Source: Variovorax dokdonensis (GTDB lineage Bacteria > Pseudomonadota > Gammaproteobacteria > Burkholderiales > Burkholderiaceae_C). Taken from it: 64,000 bases of DNA. Under the pieces are notes generated by a model. The model searched no databases and was not told where the DNA came from. It saw only the letters and a program-made list of their open reading frames with translations. The position numbers and the translations under genes are program-made. Below are positions 35,352 through 44,765 of this stretch, piece by piece. The DNA is taken from NCBI RefSeq assembly GCF_030316895.1, contig NZ_JASZYV010000002.1, forward strand, positions 744,001 to 808,000, given 5' to 3'. Within the stretch, counting starts at the first letter, position 1. Each line of letters opens with the position of its first letter.

Positions 35352-36404
35352 ATGGCCCTCATTCCCGCCACCATCCTTACCGGCTTCCTCGGCTCGGGCA
35401 AGACGACGCTGCTCAAGCGCGTGCTGGGCGAATCGCACGGCCAGAAGATCGCGGTCATCGAGAACGAATTCGGCGAAGAAAACATCGACAGCGACATCCT
35501 CGTCACCGAATCCAAGGAGCAGATCGTGCAGATGAGCAATGGCTGCATCTGCTGCACCATCCGCGAAGACCTGCGCGAGACGCTGCAACTGCTGGCCGCC
35601 AAGAAGCGCAAGGGCCTGCTGGACTTCGACCGTGTCGTCATCGAGACCACTGGTCTGGCCGACCCCGGCCCTGTGGCGCAGACCTTCTTCATGGACGACG
35701 AGATCGCCGAAACCTACCTGCTCGACTCGATCCTGACCCTGGTCGATGCCAAGCACGCGCCCCAACAGCTCAACGATCGGCAGGAAGCGCGCCGCCAGGT
35801 GGGCTTTGCCGACCAGATCTTCATCAGCAAGACCGACCTGGTTGCCGCCGAGGAAACCGAAGCGCTGATCCACCGCCTCAAGCACATGAACCCGCGGGCG
35901 CCCCAGCACAAGGTGCACTTTGGCGAAGTGCCGATCGCCGACGTGTTCGATCTGCGCGGCTTCAACCTCAACGCCAAGCTCGACATCGATCCGGACTTCC
36001 TGAAGGAAGACGACCACCATCACCACGACCATGATCACGAGCACGGCGAGCATTGCGATCATCCCTCGCATGCGCACGAGGGCCATGGCCACCATCACCA
36101 TGTCGACGACGACGTCAAGAGCTTCGTCTACAAGGCCGACCGGCCGTTCGATCCGGCCCGGCTCGAGGACTTCCTGGGCGCGATCGTCAACATCTACGGC
36201 CCGCGCATGTTGCGCTACAAGGGCGTGCTGCACATGCAGGGCACGGAGCGCAAAGTCATCTTCCAGGGCGTGCACCAGTTGATGGGCAGCGACCTCGGGC
36301 CGCAGTGGGCCGAAGGCGAAGCGCGCCAGAGCCGGATGGTTTTCATCGGCATCGACCTGCCTCGCGACATCCTCGAGCAGGGCCTGGAGCAGTGTCTGGT
36401 CTGA
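35352..36404 (+). CDS. COG0523/CobW-family GTPase with His-rich metal loop
   Basis: 350-residue G3E GTPase, a putative metal chaperone. Walker A GFLGSGKTTLLK, the family-defining CxCC motif in SNGCICCTIREDL, and ETTGLADPGP are present. Residues about 219-252 form a His/Asp/Glu-rich loop with 16 His and 1 Cys. It precedes the C-terminal CobW_C domain. Such loops bind Zn, Ni or Co. In other bacteria COG0523 proteins help deliver zinc when it is scarce. The downstream DksA has lost three of the four zinc-finger Cys, consistent with a zinc-sparing theme, though no Zur site was identified. Confidence 0.9.
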   Translation: MALIPATILTGFLGSGKTTLLKRVLGESHGQKIAVIENEFGEENIDSDILVTESKEQIVQMSNGCICCTIREDLRETLQLLAAKKRKGLLDFDRVVIETTGLADPGPVAQTFFMDDEIAETYLLDSILTLVDAKHAPQQLNDRQEARRQVGFADQIFISKTDLVAAEETEALIHRLKHMNPRAPQHKVHFGEVPIADVFDLRGFNLNAKLDIDPDFLKEDDHHHHDHDHEHGEHCDHPSHAHEGHGHHHHVDDDVKSFVYKADRPFDPARLEDFLGAIVNIYGPRMLRYKGVLHMQGTERKVIFQGVHQLMGSDLGPQWAEGEARQSRMVFIGIDLPRDILEQGLEQCLV

Positions 36405-36450
36405 GCGTTCAGGAAACCGGAACGCCGAAATCGAATGGCGGGAGAAGCCC

Positions 36451-36480
36451 TTGGATCACCCCGCCTCGGTTCTCTATACA
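36451..36480 (+). promoter_or_regulatory. Probable dksA promoter
   Basis: ttggat (36451-36456), an 18-base spacer and tataca (36475-36480) form a good sigma-70 promoter in the 306-base gap between the GTPase gene and dksA. It would give a leader of roughly 220 bases. Confidence 0.6.
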
Positions 36481-36528
36481 ATCGCGCCCCTGTTCGGAGG
36501 CACACTACGTCACGTTTGATGGCGTTGC

Positions 36529-36714
36529 GTGACTTTCGGCATGAAAGAAGACGCGTTCGTGGTTTGCATTCGGGGGTATAACCCCACGGTTGCCGCCGGC
36601 GAACAATTCTTGCTTGCAAAAGTAACCTCGGGTTCCGGCCCAGGTTGCCATGCAGCAGAGCCGGTGACAAGAGTCGCGTCATATGCCCATGGCATGAAGG
36701 AGCTGTCACCTTGA
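36529..36714 (+). other. Possible leader reading frame upstream of dksA
   Basis: A 61-codon frame (GTG start, or ATG at 36541) lies within the dksA leader. Its stop overlaps the proposed dksA TTG start as TTGA. It contains no recognised domain. If translated, it would couple to dksA. It could equally be chance; initiation signals in front of it are weak. Confidence 0.25.
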
Positions 36715-37334
36715 GCAAAGTTGCCGCCAAGGCCAAGCCTGCTGCGAAGCCGGAGCCCCCAAAGGGCTCGACCGGCCATGCTGCTGCGCCTGCCTCCATG
36801 CCTTCCCCGGCGGCAGCTGCCGCCAAGCCGAGTCCCACGCAGAACATGTCCTCAGTCCTAGCTTCTCCCTCTGTGATCAAAAAAGACCCCAAGTTGGCCA
36901 ACGCCTGGAAGACCAAATCGGCCGAGGAGCTCACCGACGACGAAGTCATCGCGATGCCCGAATCGGAATACATGAACGACAAGCAGATGGCGTTCTTCCG
37001 CCTCAAGCTGGTCGAGCTCAAGCGCGGCATCCTCGACAACGCCGGAGAAACCACCGAGCACCTGCGCGAAGACACCGTCGTCGTGCCGGATCCGGCTGAT
37101 CGCGCCACCATCGAGGAAGAGCACGCGCTCGAACTGCGCACCCGCGATCGCGAGCGCAAGCTTCTCAAGAAGATCGAGCAGTCCATCGCCCGCATCGATG
37201 CCGGCGACTATGGCTACTGCGACGAGACGGGCGAACCCATCGGCGTCGGTCGCCTTTTGGCTCGCCCCACCGCCACGCTCTCGCTTGAGGCACAGCAGCG
37301 CCGCGAGCTCAAGCAGAAGATGTTTGGCGACTGA
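36711..37334 (+). CDS. dksA: DksA-family RNA polymerase-binding regulator (Cys-poor)
   Basis: Binds the RNA polymerase secondary channel and acts with ppGpp in the stringent response. The coiled-coil region (about residues 85-150) has acidic tip residues (DPADRA). The zinc-finger region keeps one of four Cys (YGYCDETGEPIG; then ARPTATLSLEAQQRRE with Ser/Ala where Cys stand in E. coli), so it is a C-minus type not needing zinc. 207 residues from a TTG start with aaggag about 9 bases upstream. The first 60 residues are an Ala/Lys/Pro-rich extension. An ATG at codon 68 is another possible start. Confidence 0.88.
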   Translation: MSKVAAKAKPAAKPEPPKGSTGHAAAPASMPSPAAAAAKPSPTQNMSSVLASPSVIKKDPKLANAWKTKSAEELTDDEVIAMPESEYMNDKQMAFFRLKLVELKRGILDNAGETTEHLREDTVVVPDPADRATIEEEHALELRTRDRERKLLKKIEQSIARIDAGDYGYCDETGEPIGVGRLLARPTATLSLEAQQRRELKQKMFGD

Positions 37335-37362
37335 GCTGAAAACCTTCGCATCTCCCTGACCA

Positions 37363-38931
37363 ATGGGCAAGGAAGAAACTGGCGGCCGGCTTCTGTCCAA
37401 GGTGGCGAAGTTCGTCCGCAATCCGCTCAAGGATTGGTCGGAGCTCGATGCGGGCGATTCCGCTTCGCCCGAGGCCGGCTACAGCCGGGAAATGCTCAAG
37501 GAGATGATCGAGCGGCGCCAGCGCAACGACTTCGTGCGCCGACGCGAATTCGACATGCTGCGCAAGCTGCGCCAGCGCGAAGCTGCCGGCGGCGGCGCTG
37601 AGGCCGACGGTGTGGCGGCGGTGTCGTCGTCGTTCAACGTCACGTCCGACAAGACAGAAGGCCGCGCGCTCACGCTCAAGAAGATCGACGAGATCGAGGA
37701 GCAGATGTCGCAGCAATGGTGGAAGGGGCGCGCGGGCGAGGCCGCGGTTCCTCCCGCCGCCGACGCTGCCGTGCCGCAAAACGGGTCTGACGTCTCTCCC
37801 GCTTACGCCGAAACCCAGCCTGGCGTGCCGCCGCCCTCGAAGCAGGTCGAAGCTGCTCTTGCCGAAGAGGCGCCGGTCGGCCGCATGAGCCCTGCTCCCG
37901 TGGGCCTGGAAGATGCCGCGATCCGTTTTGCGCAGAGCGACGACGTCGGCGCCGAGAAAGTGCTGCTGCAGATGACTTCGATCGACGGCGCGCAAGCCGA
38001 AGACGCGGAAGTCTGGCGGACCCTGCTCGACTTCTACCGCGTCACCGGCGACGCCGAGAAATTCAGCGCGGCAAGCATGCGCTTCGCCCAGCGCCTGCGC
38101 CGGCCCGGCCCGGAATGGGTGTCGTTGCGCCAACTGGCGCACGATGCGCAAGCGGCACGCGCCCAGGCCAGCGAGTCGCAGCCGGCGCCGCTTGCCGTGG
38201 CTGGGCGACCGGCGGATTGGTCCAGCCCTGCGCAACTGCGGCGAGAGAACCTGGCTGAACTGACCCGTGCCCTTGGAGCGGCCGGCCCGGTCTGGACCAT
38301 GGACTGGCGCGGGTTGACGCAGATCGAGCCCGACACCGTGGCCCCCCTGCGGGCCCTGTTCAACCATTGGGCCGAATCGCCGGTTCAGTTGCGCTTCCTC
38401 GGCGCGGGCCGCCTGCTCGACGTGCTGGCCAAGGCCACGCCCGTCGGCAATCGCAACATGGACGTGATGTGGTGGCAGCTTCGCCTCGCGGTGCTGCGTG
38501 CTACCCACGAAAGCGACCAGTACGAGCTGGCCGCGCTCAACTACTGCATCACCTATGAGGTGTCGCCCCCGCCTTGGGCAGACCCTCGCGGGTCGTTCAC
38601 CGCCGTGGATGCGCCGGAGCCACCGCCCTTGCCGGCGCTGGAAGAGGCCGGGCGCAGCCAGCAGGGGTTGATCGGCAACGTCTCCGGCGATTGCCAGTCG
38701 GAACTGCAAAGACTGGACGCGGCCATGGCCCGCTCCGGGTCGACGTTGGTCTCGTGCGCCGCGCTGCTGCGGGTCGACCTTGAGGCCGCGAGGACGCTGA
38801 TCGACTGGGTTGCCCAGCATGAAATGTCAGGGCGCCGCGTCGAGTTTGTCGATGCGCATCGCCTGGTCGCCACGTTCCTGCAGGTGGTCGGGGTGACCGA
38901 CCACGCCGACGTCAGCCTGCGCGCCAAATAG
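37363..38931 (+). CDS. STAS-like domain protein of unknown function
   Basis: 522 residues, no named family. A charged helical N-terminus (about residues 1-75) is followed by a low-complexity linker (78-180), a FimV/TPR-like helical block ([22 protein letters not shown], about 180-265) and two segments resembling STAS domains (about 285-400 and 430-518). STAS domains often bind nucleotides or mediate regulatory contacts. It lies between dksA (28 bases upstream) and hslV (55 bases downstream), a position that suggests it belongs to the same transcript. Confidence 0.7.
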   Translation: MGKEETGGRLLSKVAKFVRNPLKDWSELDAGDSASPEAGYSREMLKEMIERRQRNDFVRRREFDMLRKLRQREAAGGGAEADGVAAVSSSFNVTSDKTEGRALTLKKIDEIEEQMSQQWWKGRAGEAAVPPAADAAVPQNGSDVSPAYAETQPGVPPPSKQVEAALAEEAPVGRMSPAPVGLEDAAIRFAQSDDVGAEKVLLQMTSIDGAQAEDAEVWRTLLDFYRVTGDAEKFSAASMRFAQRLRRPGPEWVSLRQLAHDAQAARAQASESQPAPLAVAGRPADWSSPAQLRRENLAELTRALGAAGPVWTMDWRGLTQIEPDTVAPLRALFNHWAESPVQLRFLGAGRLLDVLAKATPVGNRNMDVMWWQLRLAVLRATHESDQYELAALNYCITYEVSPPPWADPRGSFTAVDAPEPPPLPALEEAGRSQQGLIGNVSGDCQSELQRLDAAMARSGSTLVSCAALLRVDLEAARTLIDWVAQHEMSGRRVEFVDAHRLVATFLQVVGVTDHADVSLRAK

Positions 38932-38986
38932 GTATCAGGGCGAAAGCGCCCTTGAAATTCCTCCCGTCCAGCCCCAAATTGCTCCG

Positions 38987-39532
<546 letters not shown>

Positions 39533-39578
39533 ACATGAGCCTCCACGTTCTTCTTTTTGCCCGCCTGGAGGACCGTTC

Positions 39579-40904
39579 ATGACGATGACCCCGCAGGAGA
39601 TCGTCTCCGAACTCGACAGCCACATCGTCGGACAGCTCGACGCCAAGCGCGCGGTGGCGATCGCGCTGCGCAACCGGTGGCGCCGCCAGCAGGTGGACGA
39701 AAAGCTCCGCTCCGAGATCACGCCCAAGAACATCCTCATGATCGGCCCCACTGGCGTGGGCAAGACCGAGATCGCGCGCCGGCTGGCGCGTCTGGCGGAT
39801 GCGCCGTTCATCAAGGTCGAAGCCACCAAGTTCACCGAGGTGGGTTATGTCGGCAAGGACGTCGACTCCATCATCCGCGACCTGGCCGAGGTGGCCGTCA
39901 AGCAGACGCGCGAGGCCGAGGCGGCCAAGGTGCGCATGCGTGCCGAAGATGCCGCGGAAGAGCGCATCCTCGATGTGCTGCTGCCGGCGGCACGAGCTGC
40001 CGACGGAACCACCTCCGGCGATTCCGGCAACACCACGCGCCAGGCCTTTCGCAAGAAGCTGCGCGAGCATGCGCTGGACGACAAGGAGATCGAGATCGAT
40101 CTGGCCGAGACTCGGGCGCCGCTCGAGATCATGGGTCCGGCCGGCATGGAAGAGATGGCCGAGCAGTTGCGCGGCATGTTTGGCCAGTTGGGCCAGAACA
40201 AGCGCAAGTCCCGCAAGATCAAGATCGGCGAGGCGATGTCGCTGCTGATCGACGAGGAAGCGGCCAAGCTGCTCAACGAGGACGACGTGCGCGCGCAGGC
40301 GATTGCCAACGCCGAGCAGAACGGCATCGTTTTCATCGATGAGATCGACAAGGTGGCGGTACGCAACGAAGGGCAGGGCAGCGATGTCTCGCGCCAGGGC
40401 GTGCAGCGCGACCTGCTGCCCTTGGTGGAAGGCACCTCGGTCAGCACCAAGTACGGCATCGTGCGCACCGACCACATCCTGTTCGTGGCCAGTGGCGCGT
40501 TCCACCTTGCCAAGCCGAGCGACCTGATCCCGGAACTGCAGGGCCGCTTTCCGATCCGGGTCGAACTGCAGTCGCTGTCGGTGGCGGACTTCGAGAGCAT
40601 CCTGACGCAAACGCGCGCCTCGCTGGTCAAGCAATACCAGGCACTGCTCGCGACCGAAGGCGTGACGCTCGAATTCACGCCCGATGGCATCACGCGCCTG
40701 GCGAGCATCGCCTACGAGGTCAACGAGCGCACGGAGAACATCGGTGCCCGGCGCCTTTCGACGGTCATGGAGCGGCTGCTCGACGAGGTGAGCTTCGAGG
40801 CCACGCGCTTCGCGGGCCAGACACTGCGCATCGATGGTGCCTTTGTCGATGAACGCCTCAAGGCCCTCAGCCACGACGAGGACCTGTCGCGCTACATCCT
40901 GTAG
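39579..40904 (+). CDS. hslU: HslU ATPase/unfoldase subunit
   Basis: AAA+ unfoldase of the HslUV protease, 441 residues. Walker [10 protein letters not shown], pore loop GYVGKDVDS, Walker B VFIDEIDK and the sensor/C-terminal region ending in LSRYIL, which inserts into HslV, are all intact. A tggagga site precedes the ATG. It ends the transcript at a strong terminator. Confidence 0.97.
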   Translation: MTMTPQEIVSELDSHIVGQLDAKRAVAIALRNRWRRQQVDEKLRSEITPKNILMIGPTGVGKTEIARRLARLADAPFIKVEATKFTEVGYVGKDVDSIIRDLAEVAVKQTREAEAAKVRMRAEDAAEERILDVLLPAARAADGTTSGDSGNTTRQAFRKKLREHALDDKEIEIDLAETRAPLEIMGPAGMEEMAEQLRGMFGQLGQNKRKSRKIKIGEAMSLLIDEEAAKLLNEDDVRAQAIANAEQNGIVFIDEIDKVAVRNEGQGSDVSRQGVQRDLLPLVEGTSVSTKYGIVRTDHILFVASGAFHLAKPSDLIPELQGRFPIRVELQSLSVADFESILTQTRASLVKQYQALLATEGVTLEFTPDGITRLASIAYEVNERTENIGARRLSTVMERLLDEVSFEATRFAGQTLRIDGAFVDERLKALSHDEDLSRYIL

Positions 40905-40939
40905 TTGCAGAGCCCCACGGGCCGTTGCAGGTCCGATCG

Positions 40940-40976
40940 AACAAGCACGGCGCCTCCTGGGCGCCGTGCTTGTTTG
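40940..40976 (+). terminator. Strong hairpin terminator after hslU
   Basis: A perfect 15-bp stem (aacaagcacggcgcc / ggcgccgtgcttgtt) with a 5-base loop. The T tract after it is short. It separates the hslVU transcript from the dcw cluster. Confidence 0.8.
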
Positions 40977-41181
40977 GTCGTGCTGTTTTGCGCAGTTTCA
41001 ACTGCCGCTTCGAGCAGCCGCCAAGAAAGAGTTTGTGACGCCTGCGACGAGGCTTGCGTTCACAAACAACATTCAGTGCTTTGGCTAAGTACTTAGATAC
41101 AAAGGACTTTTTCGGCGAACCGACCTCCGGAATTCTCGCTAAGTCATTGATTCCATTGGAAAAAATAGCTTCCTGGCCCCA
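40977..41181. other. Non-coding gap before the dcw cluster
   Basis: About 200 bases between the hslU terminator and the mraZ promoter hold no convincing gene. The stretch has lower GC than its surroundings (for example around 41085-41170), as expected of an upstream promoter region. Confidence 0.6.
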
Positions 41182-41209
41182 TTGCGCGGTAGGTGATTCC
41201 TGCTACAGT
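41182..41209 (+). promoter_or_regulatory. Probable mraZ/dcw promoter (extended -10)
   Basis: ttgcgc (41182-41187), a 16-base spacer and tacagt (41204-41209) preceded by tgc form an extended -10 promoter. The first AGTG box of the MraZ operator overlaps the -10 element, so MraZ binding would block RNA polymerase. Confidence 0.6.
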
Positions 41210-41242
41210 GCAAAAAAGTGCAGTTAAGTGGGAAAAAGTGTC
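41207..41242 (+). promoter_or_regulatory. MraZ operator: four AGTG boxes at 10-bp spacing
   Basis: AGTG occurs at 41207, 41217, 41227 and 41237, exactly one helical turn apart, with A-rich bases before the last three (aaaaAGTG, gttaAGTG, aaaaAGTG). MraZ proteins are known to bind tandem GTG-containing repeats with 10-bp period ahead of mraZ. Position directly upstream of mraZ supports autoregulation. Confidence 0.8.
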
Positions 41243-41294
41243 GGTCGACGCCTCGAATTGGCGTAAACCGGCGTCAATACGGGGTCATTTGTTC

Positions 41295-41726
41295 GTGTTC
41301 CAGGGCGCGTCATCGCTGAGTTTGGATGCCAAGGGGCGGCTTTCGGTGCCGACCCGGCATCGTGACGTCCTGAGCGCAACCGCTGGCGGCCAGTTGACGG
41401 TCACGCGCCATCCGCACGGCTGTTTGATGATCTTTCCCCGGCCCGCCTGGGAGCAGTTTCGCGAGCGCATCGCTGCCATGCCGCTCAAGGACCAGTGGCT
41501 CAAGCGTCTTTTCCTGGGCAATGCCATGGACGTGGAGATGGATTCGACTGGTCGTATCCTGATCTCCCCGGAGTTGCGCGCCGCGACCAACATCTCGCGC
41601 GAGACGCTCCTGTTGGGCATGGGCAGCCACTTCGAGCTGTGGGACAAGGCCACGCACGACGCCAAGGAGGCCGAGGCCATCGCGGCCGGCCTGGCGTCCG
41701 AGGCCCTGCAGGACCTTGCTTTCTGA
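41295..41726 (+). CDS. mraZ: Transcriptional regulator MraZ
   Basis: 143-residue AbrB-like DNA-binding protein that represses the dcw cluster. The protein begins [23 protein letters not shown], the canonical MraZ N-terminus, right after the GTG I select; the second AbrB-like half includes [13 protein letters not shown]. ggggt lies 9 bases upstream. A TTG two codons earlier is an alternative, but the longer upstream frame would run through the operator boxes and is unlikely. Confidence 0.92.
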   Translation: MFQGASSLSLDAKGRLSVPTRHRDVLSATAGGQLTVTRHPHGCLMIFPRPAWEQFRERIAAMPLKDQWLKRLFLGNAMDVEMDSTGRILISPELRAATNISRETLLLGMGSHFELWDKATHDAKEAEAIAAGLASEALQDLAF

Positions 41727-41743
41727 CCGAAGAAGAGCCGGCG

Positions 41744-42664
41744 TTGGACACCGCATGGAATCACACCACCGTCCTCCTGGAAGAAGCGGTCGACGCGCTC
41801 CAGGCGGCAGGCTCGCGCGACACGTTCGTCGACGCGACCTTCGGGCGGGGCGGCCATTCGCGGGCGATCCTGGCGCAGCTGGGCCCGCAGGGCAGGCTGA
41901 TTGCCTTCGACAAGGATCCGGAGGCAGTGGCAGAGGCGGGGCGCATCGAGGATGCGCGCTTTTCCATCCGGCACCAAGGCTTCGCAGACCTGGGGCAATT
42001 GCCGCCTTCCAGTGTGGGCGGCCTCTTGATGGACCTCGGCATCAGCTCCCCCCAGATCGACAACCCCGCACGGGGTTTTTCTTTTCGTTTCGACGGCCCG
42101 CTCGACATGCGCATGGATCCCACGCGCGGCCAGAGCGTGGCCGATTGGCTGGCGACGGCCGAACCCAAACAGATTGCGGAGGTCATCCGTGACTATGGCG
42201 AAGAACGGTTTGCTGTTCAGATTGCAAAGGCGATTGCTGCTCGCCGACAAGAACGGGGCCCGCTTTCAACCACCGCCGAGCTGGCCGAACTCGTGGCTGG
42301 CGCGGTCAAAACCCGCGAGCCGGGCCAGAACCCTGCAACGCGCACATTTCAGGCTCTTCGGATTTTCATCAACGCCGAGCTTGAAGAGCTGCAACAGGCG
42401 CTAAAAGCGAGTCTGGCCGTGCTCAAGCCACAGGGGCGCCTGGCGGTCATCAGCTTCCATTCGCTGGAGGACCGCATCGTCAAGCAGTTCATCGCCGCGC
42501 ATTCGCGCACGGTGGTGGATCGCCGCGCACCCTTTGCGGAACCCGCGCCCACGCTCTTGCATTCGGTGGGGCGCATCAAGCCGTCCGAGGCCGAGGTCCG
42601 CGCGAACCCGCGCGCCCGCAGCGCCATCCTTCGCGTGGCAGAGCGCACGGAGGCGCCGTGCTGA
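41744..42664 (+). CDS. rsmH: 16S rRNA (cytosine-N4) methyltransferase RsmH
   Basis: Makes N4-methyl-C1402 in 16S rRNA; 306 residues. Family segments: [15 protein letters not shown], the SAM motif [34 protein letters not shown] and [14 protein letters not shown]. No ATG fits, so I propose TTG (DTAWNHTT) 17 bases after mraZ. Its last 7 bases overlap the ftsL start. Confidence 0.94.
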   Translation: MDTAWNHTTVLLEEAVDALQAAGSRDTFVDATFGRGGHSRAILAQLGPQGRLIAFDKDPEAVAEAGRIEDARFSIRHQGFADLGQLPPSSVGGLLMDLGISSPQIDNPARGFSFRFDGPLDMRMDPTRGQSVADWLATAEPKQIAEVIRDYGEERFAVQIAKAIAARRQERGPLSTTAELAELVAGAVKTREPGQNPATRTFQALRIFINAELEELQQALKASLAVLKPQGRLAVISFHSLEDRIVKQFIAAHSRTVVDRRAPFAEPAPTLLHSVGRIKPSEAEVRANPRARSAILRVAERTEAPC

Positions 42665-43023
42665 CGCGCCTCAACCTGTTGCTCTTGATCGCGGTGATCG
42701 GCTCGGCCCTGTACATGGTCCACCTCAAGTACACCGCGCGCAACATCTACACCGAGATGCACCGCCAGGAGCTGGAGGCGCGCCGGCTCGATCTTGAATC
42801 GGACCGGCTCGAAGTGGAAAAGCGCGCCCAGGCGACACCGCTACGCGTCGAGAAGCTGGCGCGCGAGCAACTGAAGATGCGAACGGCCACGCCGGCGATC
42901 ACGGTGTACGTGCGCGCCGACGGCAGCGTGATCCCGGCGATCGAGCCGCCGCCACCACCGCCCAAGCCCGGTGCAAAGCCTGCGGCCGGCGCCGCATCCG
43001 GTTCGGCAGGGAGGCGTCCATGA
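42658..43023 (+). CDS. ftsL: Cell division protein FtsL
   Basis: 121-residue bitopic division protein. One N-terminal membrane helix ([19 protein letters not shown]) is followed by a periplasmic leucine-zipper-like coiled coil (about residues 25-75), and the tail is Pro/Ala-rich. It acts with FtsQ and FtsB to activate FtsWI. GTG start with cggagg upstream; it overlaps both rsmH and ftsI. Confidence 0.9.
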   Translation: MLTRLNLLLLIAVIGSALYMVHLKYTARNIYTEMHRQELEARRLDLESDRLEVEKRAQATPLRVEKLAREQLKMRTATPAITVYVRADGSVIPAIEPPPPPPKPGAKPAAGAASGSAGRRP

Positions 43024-44765
43024 GCCGCAGCGTCCGCTACACCCAAAGTCCGCTGCTGGCGAGCAAGACGCCGGTCTGGCGCAGCAAGTTCATCGTGGCC
43101 GGCATTGCGCTGGGCTTTGCGGTGCTGGCCGGGCGCGCAGCCTACGTGCAGGTGATCGGCAACGACTTCTTCCTGCGCCAGGGCGAGGTTCGCTTCGCGC
43201 GCACGCTCGAACTCCCGGCCAACCGGGGCCGCATCGTGGACCGCAACGGCGTTCTGCTGGCCTCCAGCGTGGTGGCGCCGAGCATCTGGGCGATTCCCGA
43301 AGACATCGAGCGCGACGACCCGGCTGTTCAGGCCAAGCTCAAGCAGGTGGCCAAGCTGCTGGACATGCCCAGACAGGCCTTCGACAAGAAGCTGCAGGAC
43401 GAGGACAAGACCTTCGTCTGGATCAAGCGCCAGGTCGACGAGCCGGTGGCCAAGCAGATTGCCGATCTGGGCATCAAGGGCATCTACCAGCGCCGCGAAT
43501 ATCGGCGCGAGTACCCCGAGGGCGAGTCGGCGGCGCACATCGTCGGCTTCACCAACATCGAGAACCTGGGCCAGGAAGGCATCGAGCTGGCCTTCGACGG
43601 CGAGCTTGCGGGCAAGCCTGGGTCGCGCCGCGTCATCAAGGACCGGCTCGGCCGCGTCGTCGAGGGTGTTGGCGAGATCACGCCGCCGGAGGATGGCAAG
43701 GACATCCAGCTGTCGATCGACAGCAAGGTGCAGTTCTTCGCCTATCAGCAGTTGCGCGATGCGGTCACGGCCAACAAGGCCAAGGCGGGCAGTGTCGTGG
43801 TGCTGGATTCGCTGACCGGCGAAATCCTGGCGCTGGCCAACTACCCCAGCTATCAGCCGGACAACCGCCGCAACCTCACCGGCGACCAGTTGCGCAACCG
43901 CGCGCTGACCGACGTGTTCGAGCCCGGCTCGACCATGAAGCCGATCACCGTCGCCATGGCGCTGCAGGCCGGGCGCATCACGCCCCAGACCTTGATCGAC
44001 ACGAGCCCCGGCCGCATGAGCATGGGCGGCTTCACCATCAGCGACACGCACAACTACGGCGCGCTGACGGTCGAAGGCGTGATCCAGAAGTCCAGCAACA
44101 TCGGCGCGCTCAAGATCGCGCAGAAGATGTCGCCGCAGGAAATGTGGAACACCTACACCGCGCTGGGCTACGGCAGCAAGCCGCAGGTTCAGTTCCCCGG
44201 GGCGGTGACGGGGCGCCTGCGCCCCTGGAAGAGCTGGAAGCCGGTGGAACAGGCCACCATGGCCTACGGCTATGGGCTTTCGGCTTCGCTGTTCCAGATG
44301 GCGCATTCGTACACCGCGCTCGCGCATGACGGCGAGATCATCCCGGTGAGCATCGTCAAGCATGCCGACCGCGCCGAGGGCGTGCGTGTGTTCTCGCCGC
44401 AGGTGGCCGCTCAGGTGCGCAAGATGCTGCAGATGGCCGCCGGCCCCGGCGGCACGGGCCCGCTGGCGCAGACCGTCGGCTATTCGGTGGGCGGCAAGTC
44501 CGGCACCGCGCACAAGCAGGTGGGCAAGGGCTACGCATCGAACAAGTACCGATCCTGGTTCACCGGCATGGCGCCGATCAACAGCCCGCGAATCATCGTC
44601 GGCGTGATGATCGACGAGCCCAGTGCCGGCAAGTACTTCGGCGGCCTCGTGGCCGCGCCGGTGTTCAGCAAGGTCGTGCAGGAAACCCTGCGCGTGATGA
44701 ACGTGCCGCCGGACCTCGCCGTCAAGCCGCTGGTGGTGACCGAATCGGTGGATGAGAGCTTCTGA
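43020..44765 (+). CDS. ftsI: Septal peptidoglycan transpeptidase FtsI (PBP3)
   Basis: 581 residues. Short cytoplasmic N-terminus, one membrane helix, the PBP dimer domain and the transpeptidase domain. Active-site motifs: catalytic Ser304 in EPGSTMKP, SSN in QKSSNIGAL, and KSGTAHK. Crosslinks septal peptidoglycan with FtsW. Starts within the ftsL stop (ATGA) and shares one base with murE (TGATG). Confidence 0.96.
   Translation: MSRSVRYTQSPLLASKTPVWRSKFIVAGIALGFAVLAGRAAYVQVIGNDFFLRQGEVRFARTLELPANRGRIVDRNGVLLASSVVAPSIWAIPEDIERDDPAVQAKLKQVAKLLDMPRQAFDKKLQDEDKTFVWIKRQVDEPVAKQIADLGIKGIYQRREYRREYPEGESAAHIVGFTNIENLGQEGIELAFDGELAGKPGSRRVIKDRLGRVVEGVGEITPPEDGKDIQLSIDSKVQFFAYQQLRDAVTANKAKAGSVVVLDSLTGEILALANYPSYQPDNRRNLTGDQLRNRALTDVFEPGSTMKPITVAMALQAGRITPQTLIDTSPGRMSMGGFTISDTHNYGALTVEGVIQKSSNIGALKIAQKMSPQEMWNTYTALGYGSKPQVQFPGAVTGRLRPWKSWKPVEQATMAYGYGLSASLFQMAHSYTALAHDGEIIPVSIVKHADRAEGVRVFSPQVAAQVRKMLQMAAGPGGTGPLAQTVGYSVGGKSGTAHKQVGKGYASNKYRSWFTGMAPINSPRIIVGVMIDEPSAGKYFGGLVAAPVFSKVVQETLRVMNVPPDLAVKPLVVTESVDESF

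Noticed and set aside
36010..36115. caccat/caccac repeats resembling a simple repeat locus
   Set aside because: They are in frame and code for the His-rich metal loop of the COG0523 GTPase.
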